From assembly GCF_002567005.1 (NCBI RefSeq), contig NZ_NUZU01000037.1, forward strand, positions 320,062 through 363,441: a DNA stretch of 43,380 nucleotides, given 5' to 3'. How positions within the stretch are numbered: position 1 is the stretch's first letter; each line of letters starts with the position of its first letter. Below the pieces are notes generated by a model. The model was not told where the DNA came from. It did not search any database and saw only the letters and a list, made by a program, of their open reading frames with translations. A program made the translations under genes and the position numbers. Below, one piece after another: positions 25,462-32,862 of this stretch. This DNA is from Bacillus sp. AFS073361. GTDB lineage: Bacteria > Bacillota > Bacilli > Bacillales > Cytobacillaceae.

Positions 25462-26284
25462 ATGAAATTAGATTTACAATCCGTTCAGTGCACGATGCTA
25501 ATACCCCTTTGGGGACGCGCAACAGCAAGTGAGAAGAATCCAGAAATTTTATATGACAAAGAAGCAATAGAGATCATTGCAGGCTGCCACTTTGATTTTA
25601 CCGAAATCGCCAAAACTTTTGGTGAATACGGCGGGATTAGCTATCTCGTTCGTGCACGGAAAATGGAAGATACCATACGCAAATTTATCAATAAGCACCC
25701 TCGGGCGACCATTGTTAACATTGGTTCTGGACTTGATACAACCTTTTCAAGAGTAGATAATGGGACAATAAACTGGTACAACCTTGACTTACCTGATGCC
25801 ATCGCTTTCCGCCAATCTCTTATCCCGGATACACCTCGGAACATCAGTATCGCCAAATCATTTTTTGATGTGTCATGGTTTGATGATGTAATCTTTAATA
25901 AGGAAGACGGTATACTTTTTATATCTGCAGGGGTTTTCTATTATTTTCAGGAAAGTCAATTAAAAGAAATCTTTCAGAAAATGTCGCTTTTTTTTTCCAG
26001 GCGGCGAGATGTACTTTGATGCAGAGTCAAAAATGATGCTAAATATCTCTAATCGAACTGTGGAAAAAACAGGGAATAAAGGTGCGAAGATGTATTTTTA
26101 TGTAAATAATCCTAAGGCGCTTGAAGGCTGGTCGCCAAACATAAAGTTACTTTCCTCTGTATCGTACTTCAAAGGAATCCCTGCAAGGAAAGAGTGGGAA
26201 AGTGGAACGCGTGTAATGGTAAGGTTGATTGATTTATTTAAACTGATGAAGTTTATCCACTTGGGTTTCGAAAAGGAAAATTAG
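25462..26284 (+). pseudogene. Class I SAM-dependent methyltransferase, frameshifted
   Basis: The first frame gives a leucine carboxyl methyltransferase-like (LCM/PPM1) domain: YDKEAIEII, TFGEYGGISYLVRARKMED, the SAM loop VNIGSGLDTTFSRVD and YNLDLPDAI. At a run of nine T (25988-25996) the frame shifts. Removing one T restores MSLFFPGGEMYFDAESK and continues to the stop at 26284 (about 273 codons). The product would methylate a small molecule; the MarR neighbour may sense it. The shift may be a real inactivating slip, a phase-variable tract or a sequencing error. Confidence 0.85.
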
Positions 26285-26314
26285 TTAGTTGTGACAACAA
26301 GAAAGGCTGATTAT

Positions 26315-27082
26315 ATGTTATTTGATTTAGATCCATCGTTATTATTTATTTTAGTTGTTTTTGGCTTTTTAGCTGCATTTATTGACTCTGTGGTTGGCGG
26401 CGGGGGGCTGATTGCCTTGCCGGCCTTGTTATTTACCGGTTTGACGCCAGCGGCAGCCGTGGCAACCAATAAACTTGCTGGAACAATTGGTTCCTTAACA
26501 AGCACAGTGATGTTTTATCGGTCAGGAGAGCTTAATTTAAAATCGGTCTATAAATTGTTTCCACTAACATTTATTGGTTCGATGATTGGTGCGTGGACGG
26601 TTCATTTAATGAATCCCGAGTTGTTAAAGCCATTGATGCTAATCATGCTCGCAGTGGTAGCAATTTATACGATTTTTAAAAAGGATTGGGGCAGTATTTC
26701 GACGGACAAAAAATTCGCCATCCACCATCAAACCATGTTTATGTTGGCCATCTTTGCCATCGGATTCTATGATGGCTTTATTGGTCCTGGAACAGGTTCA
26801 TTTTTAATCTTTGCCTTTTTAATGATGGGCTTTAATTTTTTAAAGGCGGCTGGAAATGCCAAGTTTTTAAACTTTGGAAGTAATATTTCTGCATTGTTGA
26901 TGTTCATTTATTTAGGACAAGTTAATTATGCCTACGGGATACCAATGGGTCTGGCACAAGTAGCTGGAGCTATTGTAGGTTCGAAATTTGCAATCAAACG
27001 CGGCAGCGGCTATGTCCGTGCCCTTTTTATCGTCGTTACCTTTTTATTGTTAGCAAAAAATACGTATGATTATTTTCAATAG
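26315..27082 (+). CDS. TSUP family sulfite exporter TauE/SafE-like permease
   Basis: A 255-residue membrane protein with about eight helices in two halves. The motifs SVVGGGGLIALPALL (about 24-38) and YDGFIGPGTGSFLIF (about 157-171) mark the TauE/SafE (TSUP) family, which moves sulfite, sulfonates or other anions. The ATG at 26315 follows GAAAGG; a GTG at 26291 has no good site. It lies 30 bp after the methyltransferase and may be cotranscribed. The substrate is not known. Confidence 0.9.
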   Translation: MLFDLDPSLLFILVVFGFLAAFIDSVVGGGGLIALPALLFTGLTPAAAVATNKLAGTIGSLTSTVMFYRSGELNLKSVYKLFPLTFIGSMIGAWTVHLMNPELLKPLMLIMLAVVAIYTIFKKDWGSISTDKKFAIHHQTMFMLAIFAIGFYDGFIGPGTGSFLIFAFLMMGFNFLKAAGNAKFLNFGSNISALLMFIYLGQVNYAYGIPMGLAQVAGAIVGSKFAIKRGSGYVRALFIVVTFLLLAKNTYDYFQ

Positions 27083-27147
27083 CAGGGAATAAACACAGTT
27101 AGAATTGATTACTAGGAAATGACTTTAAGTGACGGATGTAAGAATTA

Positions 27148-27183
27148 AAGAACCAGCCGCCGTTTTGGCAGTTGGTTCTTTTT
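27148..27183 (+). terminator. Intrinsic terminator
   Basis: AAGAACCA pairs with TTGGTTCTT around an inner GCC/GGC stem, followed by TTT. It ends the TSUP gene. Confidence 0.8.
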
Positions 27184-27300
27184 GTGCTGTTGTAGGGATA
27201 TAAAATATTATCTTAGAATATGACTGAGAATAAAGGAAAAACTAGTAGGAAAAGTAGGTTAAGGGAGTCTTCATGAAAACAATTAAGCCGATTAAATTAA

Positions 27301-27675
27301 ACACATATAAAACCTATATTATTTGAAAAAGGAAGAGATCTTACAACAACAAATATTCAAAACTATATGCAAAAACTACATGATGAAAATTTGCCTGCAC
27401 CATCTTTTCTTGATGATTTAGTGACAACATCTACTTTTTCTCCCTTTTCTGATAAGATAATGCTATTTCATAAAATGGATATGTTTTCAATGAAAATAAG
27501 GGGATTTGGAAATTCGATAGCTGTAAATGGTAGACACGATGTTGGGCTCGTTTATACTAAATCGTTTACGAAAATTGCTTCTTTTGTTGAAAGTGCAGCA
27601 AAAATCTATATTGAGAAGGGGTGGATGGAACAAGTACCACATGCACCAGAAAGAGAAAAATTAGCTACCAATTAG
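27301..27675 (+). pseudogene. DUF3231 C-terminal remnant
   Basis: Only the last 120 or so residues of a DUF3231 protein remain. FEKGRDLTTTNIQNYMQKL and FSPFSDKIMLFHKMDM align with FKEGYDLGKKMVEDFMIKL and EAPFSDKLMLFHTNTQ of the intact copy at 20259-21266. The reading frame is open from 27301. A separate start (ATG at 27273 behind AAGGGAG) reads 17 codons in another frame and stops, so the 5' portion was lost with a frame change. The first credible ATG in the C-terminal frame is 27367, without a ribosome binding site. Confidence 0.75.
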
Positions 27676-27710
27676 TCGAGTGTAAGTAATTCAAAATCAA
27701 AATATACCAA

Positions 27711-27740
27711 GAAAAAGCCCGAAACCAAATGATTTCGGGC
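27711..27740 (-). terminator. Minus-strand intrinsic terminator
   Basis: GCCCGAAA pairs with TTTCGGGC; the minus strand continues TTTTTCTTGG. It ends the EamA gene at 27782-28678. Confidence 0.85.
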
Positions 27741-27781
27741 CATCCTTTATTGTAATTCCATCAGACTCTTTCTTTTTCCTG

Positions 27782-28678
27782 TCATATACGGCTTGATCGA
27801 CTTCCAGCATGCTTTAAAAAAAGGTAACCGTTATTTTCGCTAACAAATGTGGAGCCTAAAAGCAATGCCCCGCCGAACATTTGAATAACAGTCAATTGTT
27901 CTTGTAAGATTACCCCTGAAATGAGTATAGCTACAAATGGGTCTACATAACTTAGCATCGCAATACTCTGTCCCTTTAACTTTTCCATACCCGAGAAAAA
28001 TAACCAAAATCCAATACCCGTGTTAATTATCCCTAACAGCAAGATAAAGGGAATGGATGATCTTGATACTTCCAAGATACCGAATCCTTCTGTAAAAAGC
28101 ACATATGGCAAGAGAAGCAAAGCAGTTGTTCCAAGTTGGATGATTGTAATCTCTAACTTGGATATGTTTTGAATAAATTTATTCACTAACATTAATACAG
28201 CGTAAAATGCAGCTGCTACTAACCCAAAAAAGATCCCAAGTAGATCACCTTTTCCAGATGCACTTATGCCATTTCCAACAATCAATAACATCCCCAATAT
28301 TGCTGCACCAATACAAACAATTTTTTTTCTAGGTAATTGTTCTTTGAGGATGATTGGTGATAGGATCATGACAAACACTGGTGCGAAGTAATATGCTAAT
28401 GTTGCGTTAGTAACTGTTGTATAGTCGTAAGATTGATACAGGAAAATCCAATTCCCTCCTAATGCAATACTAGAAAGAAATAAGACGGAAGCATTAGCTT
28501 TCACTAATTTCCACGGAATGGATTTTTTCATCACAAAAAATACAAACGTTAAAAATAAGCATCCAATTGAACTACTTAGTAAAGCTGTTTCACTCGAAGA
28601 TAAATCAATGCACCTTACCACTAAACCAATGGTACCGAAAATAATCATTGATAATATAAACTGTATGTTAGATCTCAT
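27782..28678 (-). CDS. EamA/DMT family transporter
   Basis: A 298-residue permease with ten predicted helices in two EamA repeats (about 1-135 and 145-285). Conserved features include NATLAYYFAPVFVMILSP in repeat 1 and SYVDPFVAILISGVILQEQL in repeat 2. The family exports amino acids or other metabolites. It starts behind GAAGGAG. A 12-bp inverted repeat (28692-28724) ends 5 nt before that site, and a 38-codon ORF with four prolines lies directly upstream on the same strand, so the leader may control expression. The substrate is unknown. Confidence 0.9.
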   Translation of the reverse strand: MRSNIQFILSMIIFGTIGLVVRCIDLSSSETALLSSSIGCLFLTFVFFVMKKSIPWKLVKANASVLFLSSIALGGNWIFLYQSYDYTTVTNATLAYYFAPVFVMILSPIILKEQLPRKKIVCIGAAILGMLLIVGNGISASGKGDLLGIFFGLVAAAFYAVLMLVNKFIQNISKLEITIIQLGTTALLLLPYVLFTEGFGILEVSRSSIPFILLLGIINTGIGFWLFFSGMEKLKGQSIAMLSYVDPFVAILISGVILQEQLTVIQMFGGALLLGSTFVSENNGYLFLKHAGSRSSRI

Positions 28679-28691
28679 CGTCTACTCCTTC

Positions 28692-28724
28692 GAATCTGCG
28701 AAACAGCTTATATTTCGCAGATTC
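28692..28724 (-). promoter_or_regulatory. Perfect 12-bp hairpin before the EamA ribosome binding site
   Basis: GAATCTGCGAAA and TTTCGCAGATTC form a perfect stem with a 9-base loop. On the minus strand it starts immediately after the stop of the 38-codon ORF and ends just before the GAAGGAG of the EamA gene. It may hide or expose that site, or be an operator. Confidence 0.6.
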
Positions 28725-28841
28725 TTAATCTGTTTTTAATATAAGCTTATTCAGTGCTGATCGGACAGATAGAGTAAATGGCGGTGGTGGCGATGTTGAA
28801 AATGGCTTCCAAGTGTATAAATTTATATTTGCTAATGACAT
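28725..28841 (-). CDS. Upstream ORF with tetraproline (38 aa)
   Basis: An ATG at 28841 behind AGGGGGA opens 38 codons: MSLANINLYTWKPF, STSPPPPF, then TLSVRSALNKLILKTD. The stop is adjacent to the hairpin at 28692-28724. A TATAAT lies 40 bp upstream on the same strand. The ORF may be a leader peptide, with the four prolines as a natural stalling point, or a short gene of its own. The peptide resembles nothing I recognise. Confidence 0.45.
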   Translation of the reverse strand: MSLANINLYTWKPFSTSPPPPFTLSVRSALNKLILKTD

Positions 28842-28879
28842 AATAATCCCCCTGTTACTTTTAGTATCTGATAGTACCA

Positions 28880-28885
28880 ATTATA
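28880..28885 (-). promoter_or_regulatory. Candidate -10 of the uORF-EamA unit
   Basis: TATAAT on the minus strand, 39 bp upstream of the ATG of the 38-codon ORF. No matching -35 is clear. Confidence 0.35.
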
Positions 28886-28897
28886 CTTAATTTATTG

Positions 28898-29447
28898 TTA
28901 TGAGGCGGATTTTTTCTTATACCAGGTATAAAAAGTTCCTGCTTCTTCCTTCGAAACTCCATATAGTTCAGTATCATGTGTTGGTTTAGCCTTATTGGTG
29001 AATTGGAGGGTTGCTACACCAAAGCGACGCTGCAGCCATGTATGTTTTACCGTAATCTGTTGAATCCGTTCACGATGGGTAACAAAGGTTTCATTTGTTA
29101 AACCGCCTTTTCTGACTTGGATGGTATTTCCTTCACGCAGATAACTAGTAAACCAGTAGTCTAGGATCCGAAGTAAAACGGAAATGACAAAGACAATAGC
29201 AGCGATCCATAGCCACTCCGGTTTAAAAATCCATAACCCAATAATCGCCAGAATCGTTAAATAATAGGGATGAAGGAGTTTAAGCCAGAGGACTTTCAGA
29301 GGGAATCCGGCCCCAAATGACCCAATTTGAAGTGGAGGAAGCTTTAAGCACAAATAAAAAGAGAAAGAACCAAATCGAACTTTTGACTAACTTTACCGTT
29401 TCAACAACGATAATGGCGGGGTGATACCTTTTTGCCGTTTGGTTCAT
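28898..29447 (-). pseudogene. ydbT: ydbT homologue with large internal deletion
   Basis: The first 50 or so codons from the ATG at 29447 (MNQTAKRYHPAIIVVETV, then a membrane segment and WVIWGRIP) match the N-terminus of the three-domain PH protein YdbT. The frame then stops after PSESPLA. In another frame the last 140 codons (FPLKVLWLKLLHPYYL, then the final bPH2 domain, ending FYTWYKKKSAS) follow directly. About 300 codons of the usual 490 are missing, and the junction (near 29285-29295) is out of frame. Its start overlaps the ydbS stop as ATGA, the normal operon coupling. The product is not functional. Confidence 0.8.
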
Positions 29448-29959
29448 GCTCTTTCTCCTCCTCCTACCTGTGAATCCTGGATTTTTGCATAAACAGCAAT
29501 TTCTGCTTGTAGTCTTTTTGCTTGTTCCGAAGCAATGGCAGGTATGACATGACTAGAAGTAGTGGTGCCAATTTCTATTTTGTATAGTTGATAATGCCGC
29601 ATGATGGGTCCTTGTTCAGTGCGAACGTATTCAACTTTTTCCATCGGGATTAACGTGTGTTGTGTTTGCCATTTCCCATGTTTCAATTGAATAAATTGGG
29701 GGTCAATTTTATACCGCCACGTCTTCTGCAGAAAGACTGGTTCAATCAGTATGGAATAGATCGCGGATAAGATGGTTATTCCACCAATTATATAAAGAAC
29801 GACACCAATCCATCCATACCAGTTCAATATCTCCGTGCAAACAATTAAAACCCCAATAATAAGAAAGACGATTCCATGCCCAACAGAATTTGATATTCTC
29901 CACATTTTTACCGCATCAGCCGAAATAGTTTCTGTGGGTTCCTCTATTTGTATGTACAT
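29444..29959 (-). CDS. ydbS: YdbS-like bPH2 membrane protein
   Basis: A 171-residue protein with two membrane helices (about 28-45 and 50-70) followed by a bacterial PH domain 2 (about 80-155: KTWRYKIDPQFIQLKHGK and TLIPMEKVEYVRTEQGP). B. subtilis YdbS and YdbT form a membrane pair linked to resistance to antimicrobial compounds. The partner here is broken (28898-29447), so the pair cannot work as usual. The ATG at 29959 follows GAGGTG; a GTG three codons earlier overlaps it. Confidence 0.85.
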   Translation of the reverse strand: MYIQIEEPTETISADAVKMWRISNSVGHGIVFLIIGVLIVCTEILNWYGWIGVVLYIIGGITILSAIYSILIEPVFLQKTWRYKIDPQFIQLKHGKWQTQHTLIPMEKVEYVRTEQGPIMRHYQLYKIEIGTTTSSHVIPAIASEQAKRLQAEIAVYAKIQDSQVGGGERA

Positions 29960-30136
29960 ATATTTCACCTCAAATATCGTATACGTTTCATTCTATCAAG
30001 AAGTTTCACTAGATACAGAATCGTTATATTTTAATTTTTTATTTGACGCCAATATTCCTCTTGTTTTTAGCTTTTTTCATATTATGCTACGATGGAAAGG
30101 AAGAGAAAAATTCAATTATTATATGGAGGCACAATC

Positions 30137-31186
30137 ATGTATAGCTTTAAGAACGATTATAGCGAAGGCGCACATCCTAGAATTTTAAATGCATTAATAG
30201 AATCCAACCTCGTTCAAGATGATGGATATGGAGAAGATCAATTTTCTCGACAAGCGGTTGAACTGCTAAAAGAGAGAATGGGAGAGCCGGACGTTGATGT
30301 TCATCTCTTATCAGGCGGCACACAAACCAACTTGATTGCGATTTCAGCTTTCTTAAGACCGCATGAAGCGGCCATGGCAGCTAGTACCGGCCATATTCTT
30401 GGCCATGAAACAGGGGCAATCGAAGCGACGGGCCATAAAATCCTCTCGATTGAAGCGGAAAACGGTAAATTAACTCCATCAGATGTACAAGTGGTACTTG
30501 ATGGTCATCCTGATGAGCATATGGTCAAGCCAAAATTAGTATACATATCAAATTCAACTGAAATAGGTTCCATATATACCCGAAATGAACTGGAGCAGTT
30601 AAGTGATTTTTGCAAAAAGAACCATCTTATATTGTATATGGATGGGGCACGACTTGGCTCTGCTCTCTGCTCGGAAGAGAATGATCTCCAGTTAAGCGAT
30701 CTCCCTAGACTGGTCGATGCATTCTATATCGGAGGAACAAAGAACGGGGCACTTCTTGGTGAGGCTCTAGTCATCTGCCGTGAGTCATTAAAGGAAGATT
30801 TTCGGTACCACATGAAGCAGAAAGGGGCGCTGCTAGCAAAAGGTAGACTATTGGGCATTCAATTTCTTGAACTGTTCCGGGACAATTTGTTCTTTGAATT
30901 AGCCACTCATGCAAATAAGATGGCAGCAACACTTAGAGAAGGAATCAGTAAAGCAAATATTCCATTTCTAACCCATTCTCCATCGAATCAAATCTTTCCG
31001 ATATTACCTAATGAGTTTATTACAGAATTAGAGAAAAACTATGGGTTTCATTTCTGGGAAAAGGTGGATGAGGAACACGCGGCCATTCGCCTTGTGACAT
31101 CTTGGGCAACTAAAGATGAGGGGATAGCAGCCTTTCTTGAGGATTTAAAGGGAATTATTGAGAAGATCAATAGGAAATCAAAATAA
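30137..31186 (+). CDS. ltaE: Low-specificity L-threonine aldolase
   Basis: A 349-residue fold-type I PLP enzyme. The pyridoxal lysine is Lys202 in YIGGTKNGALLGEA; HLLSGGTQTNLIAI binds phosphate, and ILYMDGARLGSAL supplies the Asp. It splits L-threonine or allo-threonine to glycine and acetaldehyde in the cytosol. The start at 30137 follows TGGAGG; the frame extends upstream to 30092 without a ribosome binding site. It lies just before the ZTP riboswitch and serA, within the glycine/serine-themed block. Confidence 0.88.
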   Translation: MYSFKNDYSEGAHPRILNALIESNLVQDDGYGEDQFSRQAVELLKERMGEPDVDVHLLSGGTQTNLIAISAFLRPHEAAMAASTGHILGHETGAIEATGHKILSIEAENGKLTPSDVQVVLDGHPDEHMVKPKLVYISNSTEIGSIYTRNELEQLSDFCKKNHLILYMDGARLGSALCSEENDLQLSDLPRLVDAFYIGGTKNGALLGEALVICRESLKEDFRYHMKQKGALLAKGRLLGIQFLELFRDNLFFELATHANKMAATLREGISKANIPFLTHSPSNQIFPILPNEFITELEKNYGFHFWEKVDEEHAAIRLVTSWATKDEGIAAFLEDLKGIIEKINRKSK

Positions 31187-31247
31187 CAAAATTGTGAAGT
31201 CAATAAGTTTTATAAAAAAAAATTAATCTTTTAAAAGTTCAATATGC

Positions 31248-31276
31248 TTGAATATTCTCTAAAAATTTGTTATTTT
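31248..31276 (+). promoter_or_regulatory. Sigma-A promoter of the serA leader
   Basis: TTGAAT (31248-31253), 17 bp, TATTTT (31271-31276). The predicted start is about 31283, ten bases before the aptamer. Confidence 0.55.
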
Positions 31277-31283
31277 TAGAGAA
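31255..31283. promoter_or_regulatory. 29-bp palindrome over the serA promoter
   Basis: TTCTCTAAAAAT and ATTTTTAGAGAA are perfect 12-bp arms with a 5-base centre. It covers the spacer, -10 and start point. It could be a repressor operator or a weak terminator for the threonine aldolase gene. Confidence 0.5.
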
Positions 31284-31293
31284 ATAAAAAAAG

Positions 31294-31375
31294 ACGATGT
31301 GTAACTGGCGAAACACGGATTACCGTGAGGGAGCACATATAAGTCGTAGCCGTTCGCCTGGGCAGAGGTAAGGAA
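31294..31375 (+). ncRNA. ZTP (pfl) riboswitch
   Basis: The aptamer shows the full pfl layout. The first domain has outer stem ACGATGTG with CACAT...GTCGT, conserved TAACTGGCGAA, inner stem CACGG/CCGTG and GAGGGAGCA. The second domain is the GCC..TTCGCCTGGGCA hairpin. GGCGAA (31307-31312) and TTCGCC (31353-31358) form the pseudoknot. It binds ZMP/ZTP, which accumulates when 10-formyl-tetrahydrofolate is short, and the bound form normally turns genes on by preventing the terminator at 31364-31397. It governs serA. Confidence 0.92.
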
Positions 31376-31397
31376 ACAAATCCTTGCCTCTTTCTGT
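31364..31397 (+). terminator. Riboswitch expression-platform terminator
   Basis: AGAGGTAAGG pairs with CCTTGCCTCT, followed by TTCT. Its left arm is contiguous with the GGGCA of the aptamer, so ligand binding can compete with it. Confidence 0.85.
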
Positions 31398-31518
31398 ATA
31401 TTAGGGGGGGATAGGACCGGCTAGAAAGACTGTTAAATTTCTTCATTCTAATAGAAACAGATCCTTATAGAAAAAGAGATATTGAAAACTATAACAGAAG
31501 AGTAGAGGAGAATACAAA

Positions 31519-32718
31519 ATGAGCACAACTATCCTAGACAAAAAGCAAACAATTAAAACGTTAAATAATATTGCTGAGAGCGGGCTAAAGGTCTTCAATC
31601 AGGATACCTTCACGATTGATAATGACAGTGTTAATCCGGATGCTATTGTGGTTCGCAGTTTTAATATGCATGCCCTTGAATTGGGCAATGAATTAAAGGC
31701 AATTGCACGTGCCGGAGCGGGAGTCAATAATATTCCAGTCGATAAATGTACAGAGCAAGGGATTGTTGTGTTTAATACTCCTGGTGCAAATGCGAATGCG
31801 GTAAAAGAAATCGTTCTTACTTCATTAATGGCTTCATCACGTAACCTGTTTGACGGTATCGAGTGGACAAAGAATTTAGCTGGGGAAGGCGAACAAATTC
31901 CGAAACTTGTCGAAGCTGGTAAGAAGCAATTTGTTGGAAAAGAAATTAAAGGAAAAACACTAGGTGTGATTGGATTAGGTGCGATCGGTGCACTGGTTGC
32001 AAATGATGCTCTTGATTTAGACATGGATGTCATTGGCTTTGACCCGTTTATCTCTGTTGATACAGCTTGGAATTTGTCCCGTAATGTTCAGCGTGCAATG
32101 ACCATTGAACAACTCTTTGCTAATTCTGATTATATCACTGTGCACGTTCCATTTACTGATGATACAAGAGGGATGTTTAACGAAGCAACTTTCAGCATCA
32201 TGAAGCCTGGCGTTCATATTTTAAATTTCTCCCGTGGAGAGCTAGTGAATGAAAAGGATATGGCTGCTGCCTTAGAAAGCGGTCAGGTTGGTAAGTTTAT
32301 TACAGATTTCCCGAATGAAAATGTATTGGGAATGAAAAATGTTATTCCGATTCCACATCTTGGTGCTTCTACCCAAGAATCAGAAGAAAACTGTGCCGTC
32401 ATGGCAGCACGTCAAGTGAAGGATTTTCTAGAAACAGGAAATATCAAAAACTCTGTGAATTTTCCAAACGCATCACTTGATTATACAGGAAAGCGCCGTG
32501 TGGCAGCATTCCACAAAAACGTTCCAAACATGGTAGGCCAGTTGACACTAGCAATCTCAAGTTATAATCTAAACATCGCTGACATGATTAATAGAAGCCG
32601 CGGAGATTATGCTTATACGATGATCGATATTGATAATAAAGTAAATGGCGATGTCATTCCTGGTTTGTTAGAAAAAATCAATCAAATTGAAGGTATTGTC
32701 ACAGCTCGTGTTATCTAA
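31519..32718 (+). CDS. serA: D-3-phosphoglycerate dehydrogenase (short form)
   Basis: A 399-residue NAD-dependent D-2-hydroxyacid dehydrogenase. GLGAIG (152-157) is the nucleotide loop, Arg239 in NFSRGE, Glu267 region and His280 in PHLGAST form the active site, and an ACT domain covers about 325-399. It makes 3-phosphohydroxypyruvate, the first step of serine synthesis. It lacks the roughly 125-residue extra domain of the B. subtilis SerA (525 aa). It starts at ATG behind AGAGGAG. A ZTP riboswitch with terminator lies in the leader, tying serine supply to one-carbon demand. A terminator follows. Confidence 0.92.
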   Translation: MSTTILDKKQTIKTLNNIAESGLKVFNQDTFTIDNDSVNPDAIVVRSFNMHALELGNELKAIARAGAGVNNIPVDKCTEQGIVVFNTPGANANAVKEIVLTSLMASSRNLFDGIEWTKNLAGEGEQIPKLVEAGKKQFVGKEIKGKTLGVIGLGAIGALVANDALDLDMDVIGFDPFISVDTAWNLSRNVQRAMTIEQLFANSDYITVHVPFTDDTRGMFNEATFSIMKPGVHILNFSRGELVNEKDMAAALESGQVGKFITDFPNENVLGMKNVIPIPHLGASTQESEENCAVMAARQVKDFLETGNIKNSVNFPNASLDYTGKRRVAAFHKNVPNMVGQLTLAISSYNLNIADMINRSRGDYAYTMIDIDNKVNGDVIPGLLEKINQIEGIVTARVI

Positions 32719-32766
32719 GCTTTTCTTTTGCCAAATTTAGTAAATAGATAACAAAAGGAAAAACTC

Positions 32767-32814
32767 AAGTCATTCCCAACTACTAAAGAATAGTAGAGGG
32801 CATGGCTTTTTTTT
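32767..32814 (+). terminator. Intrinsic terminator of serA
   Basis: AGTCATTCCC pairs with GGGCATGGCT beyond an inner CTACT/AGTAG stem, followed by eight T. Confidence 0.75.
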
Positions 32815-32862
32815 CGATATTTTCTGTAATGGTAAGAGACTCTTTTTCTTATGGTAAAAAGG

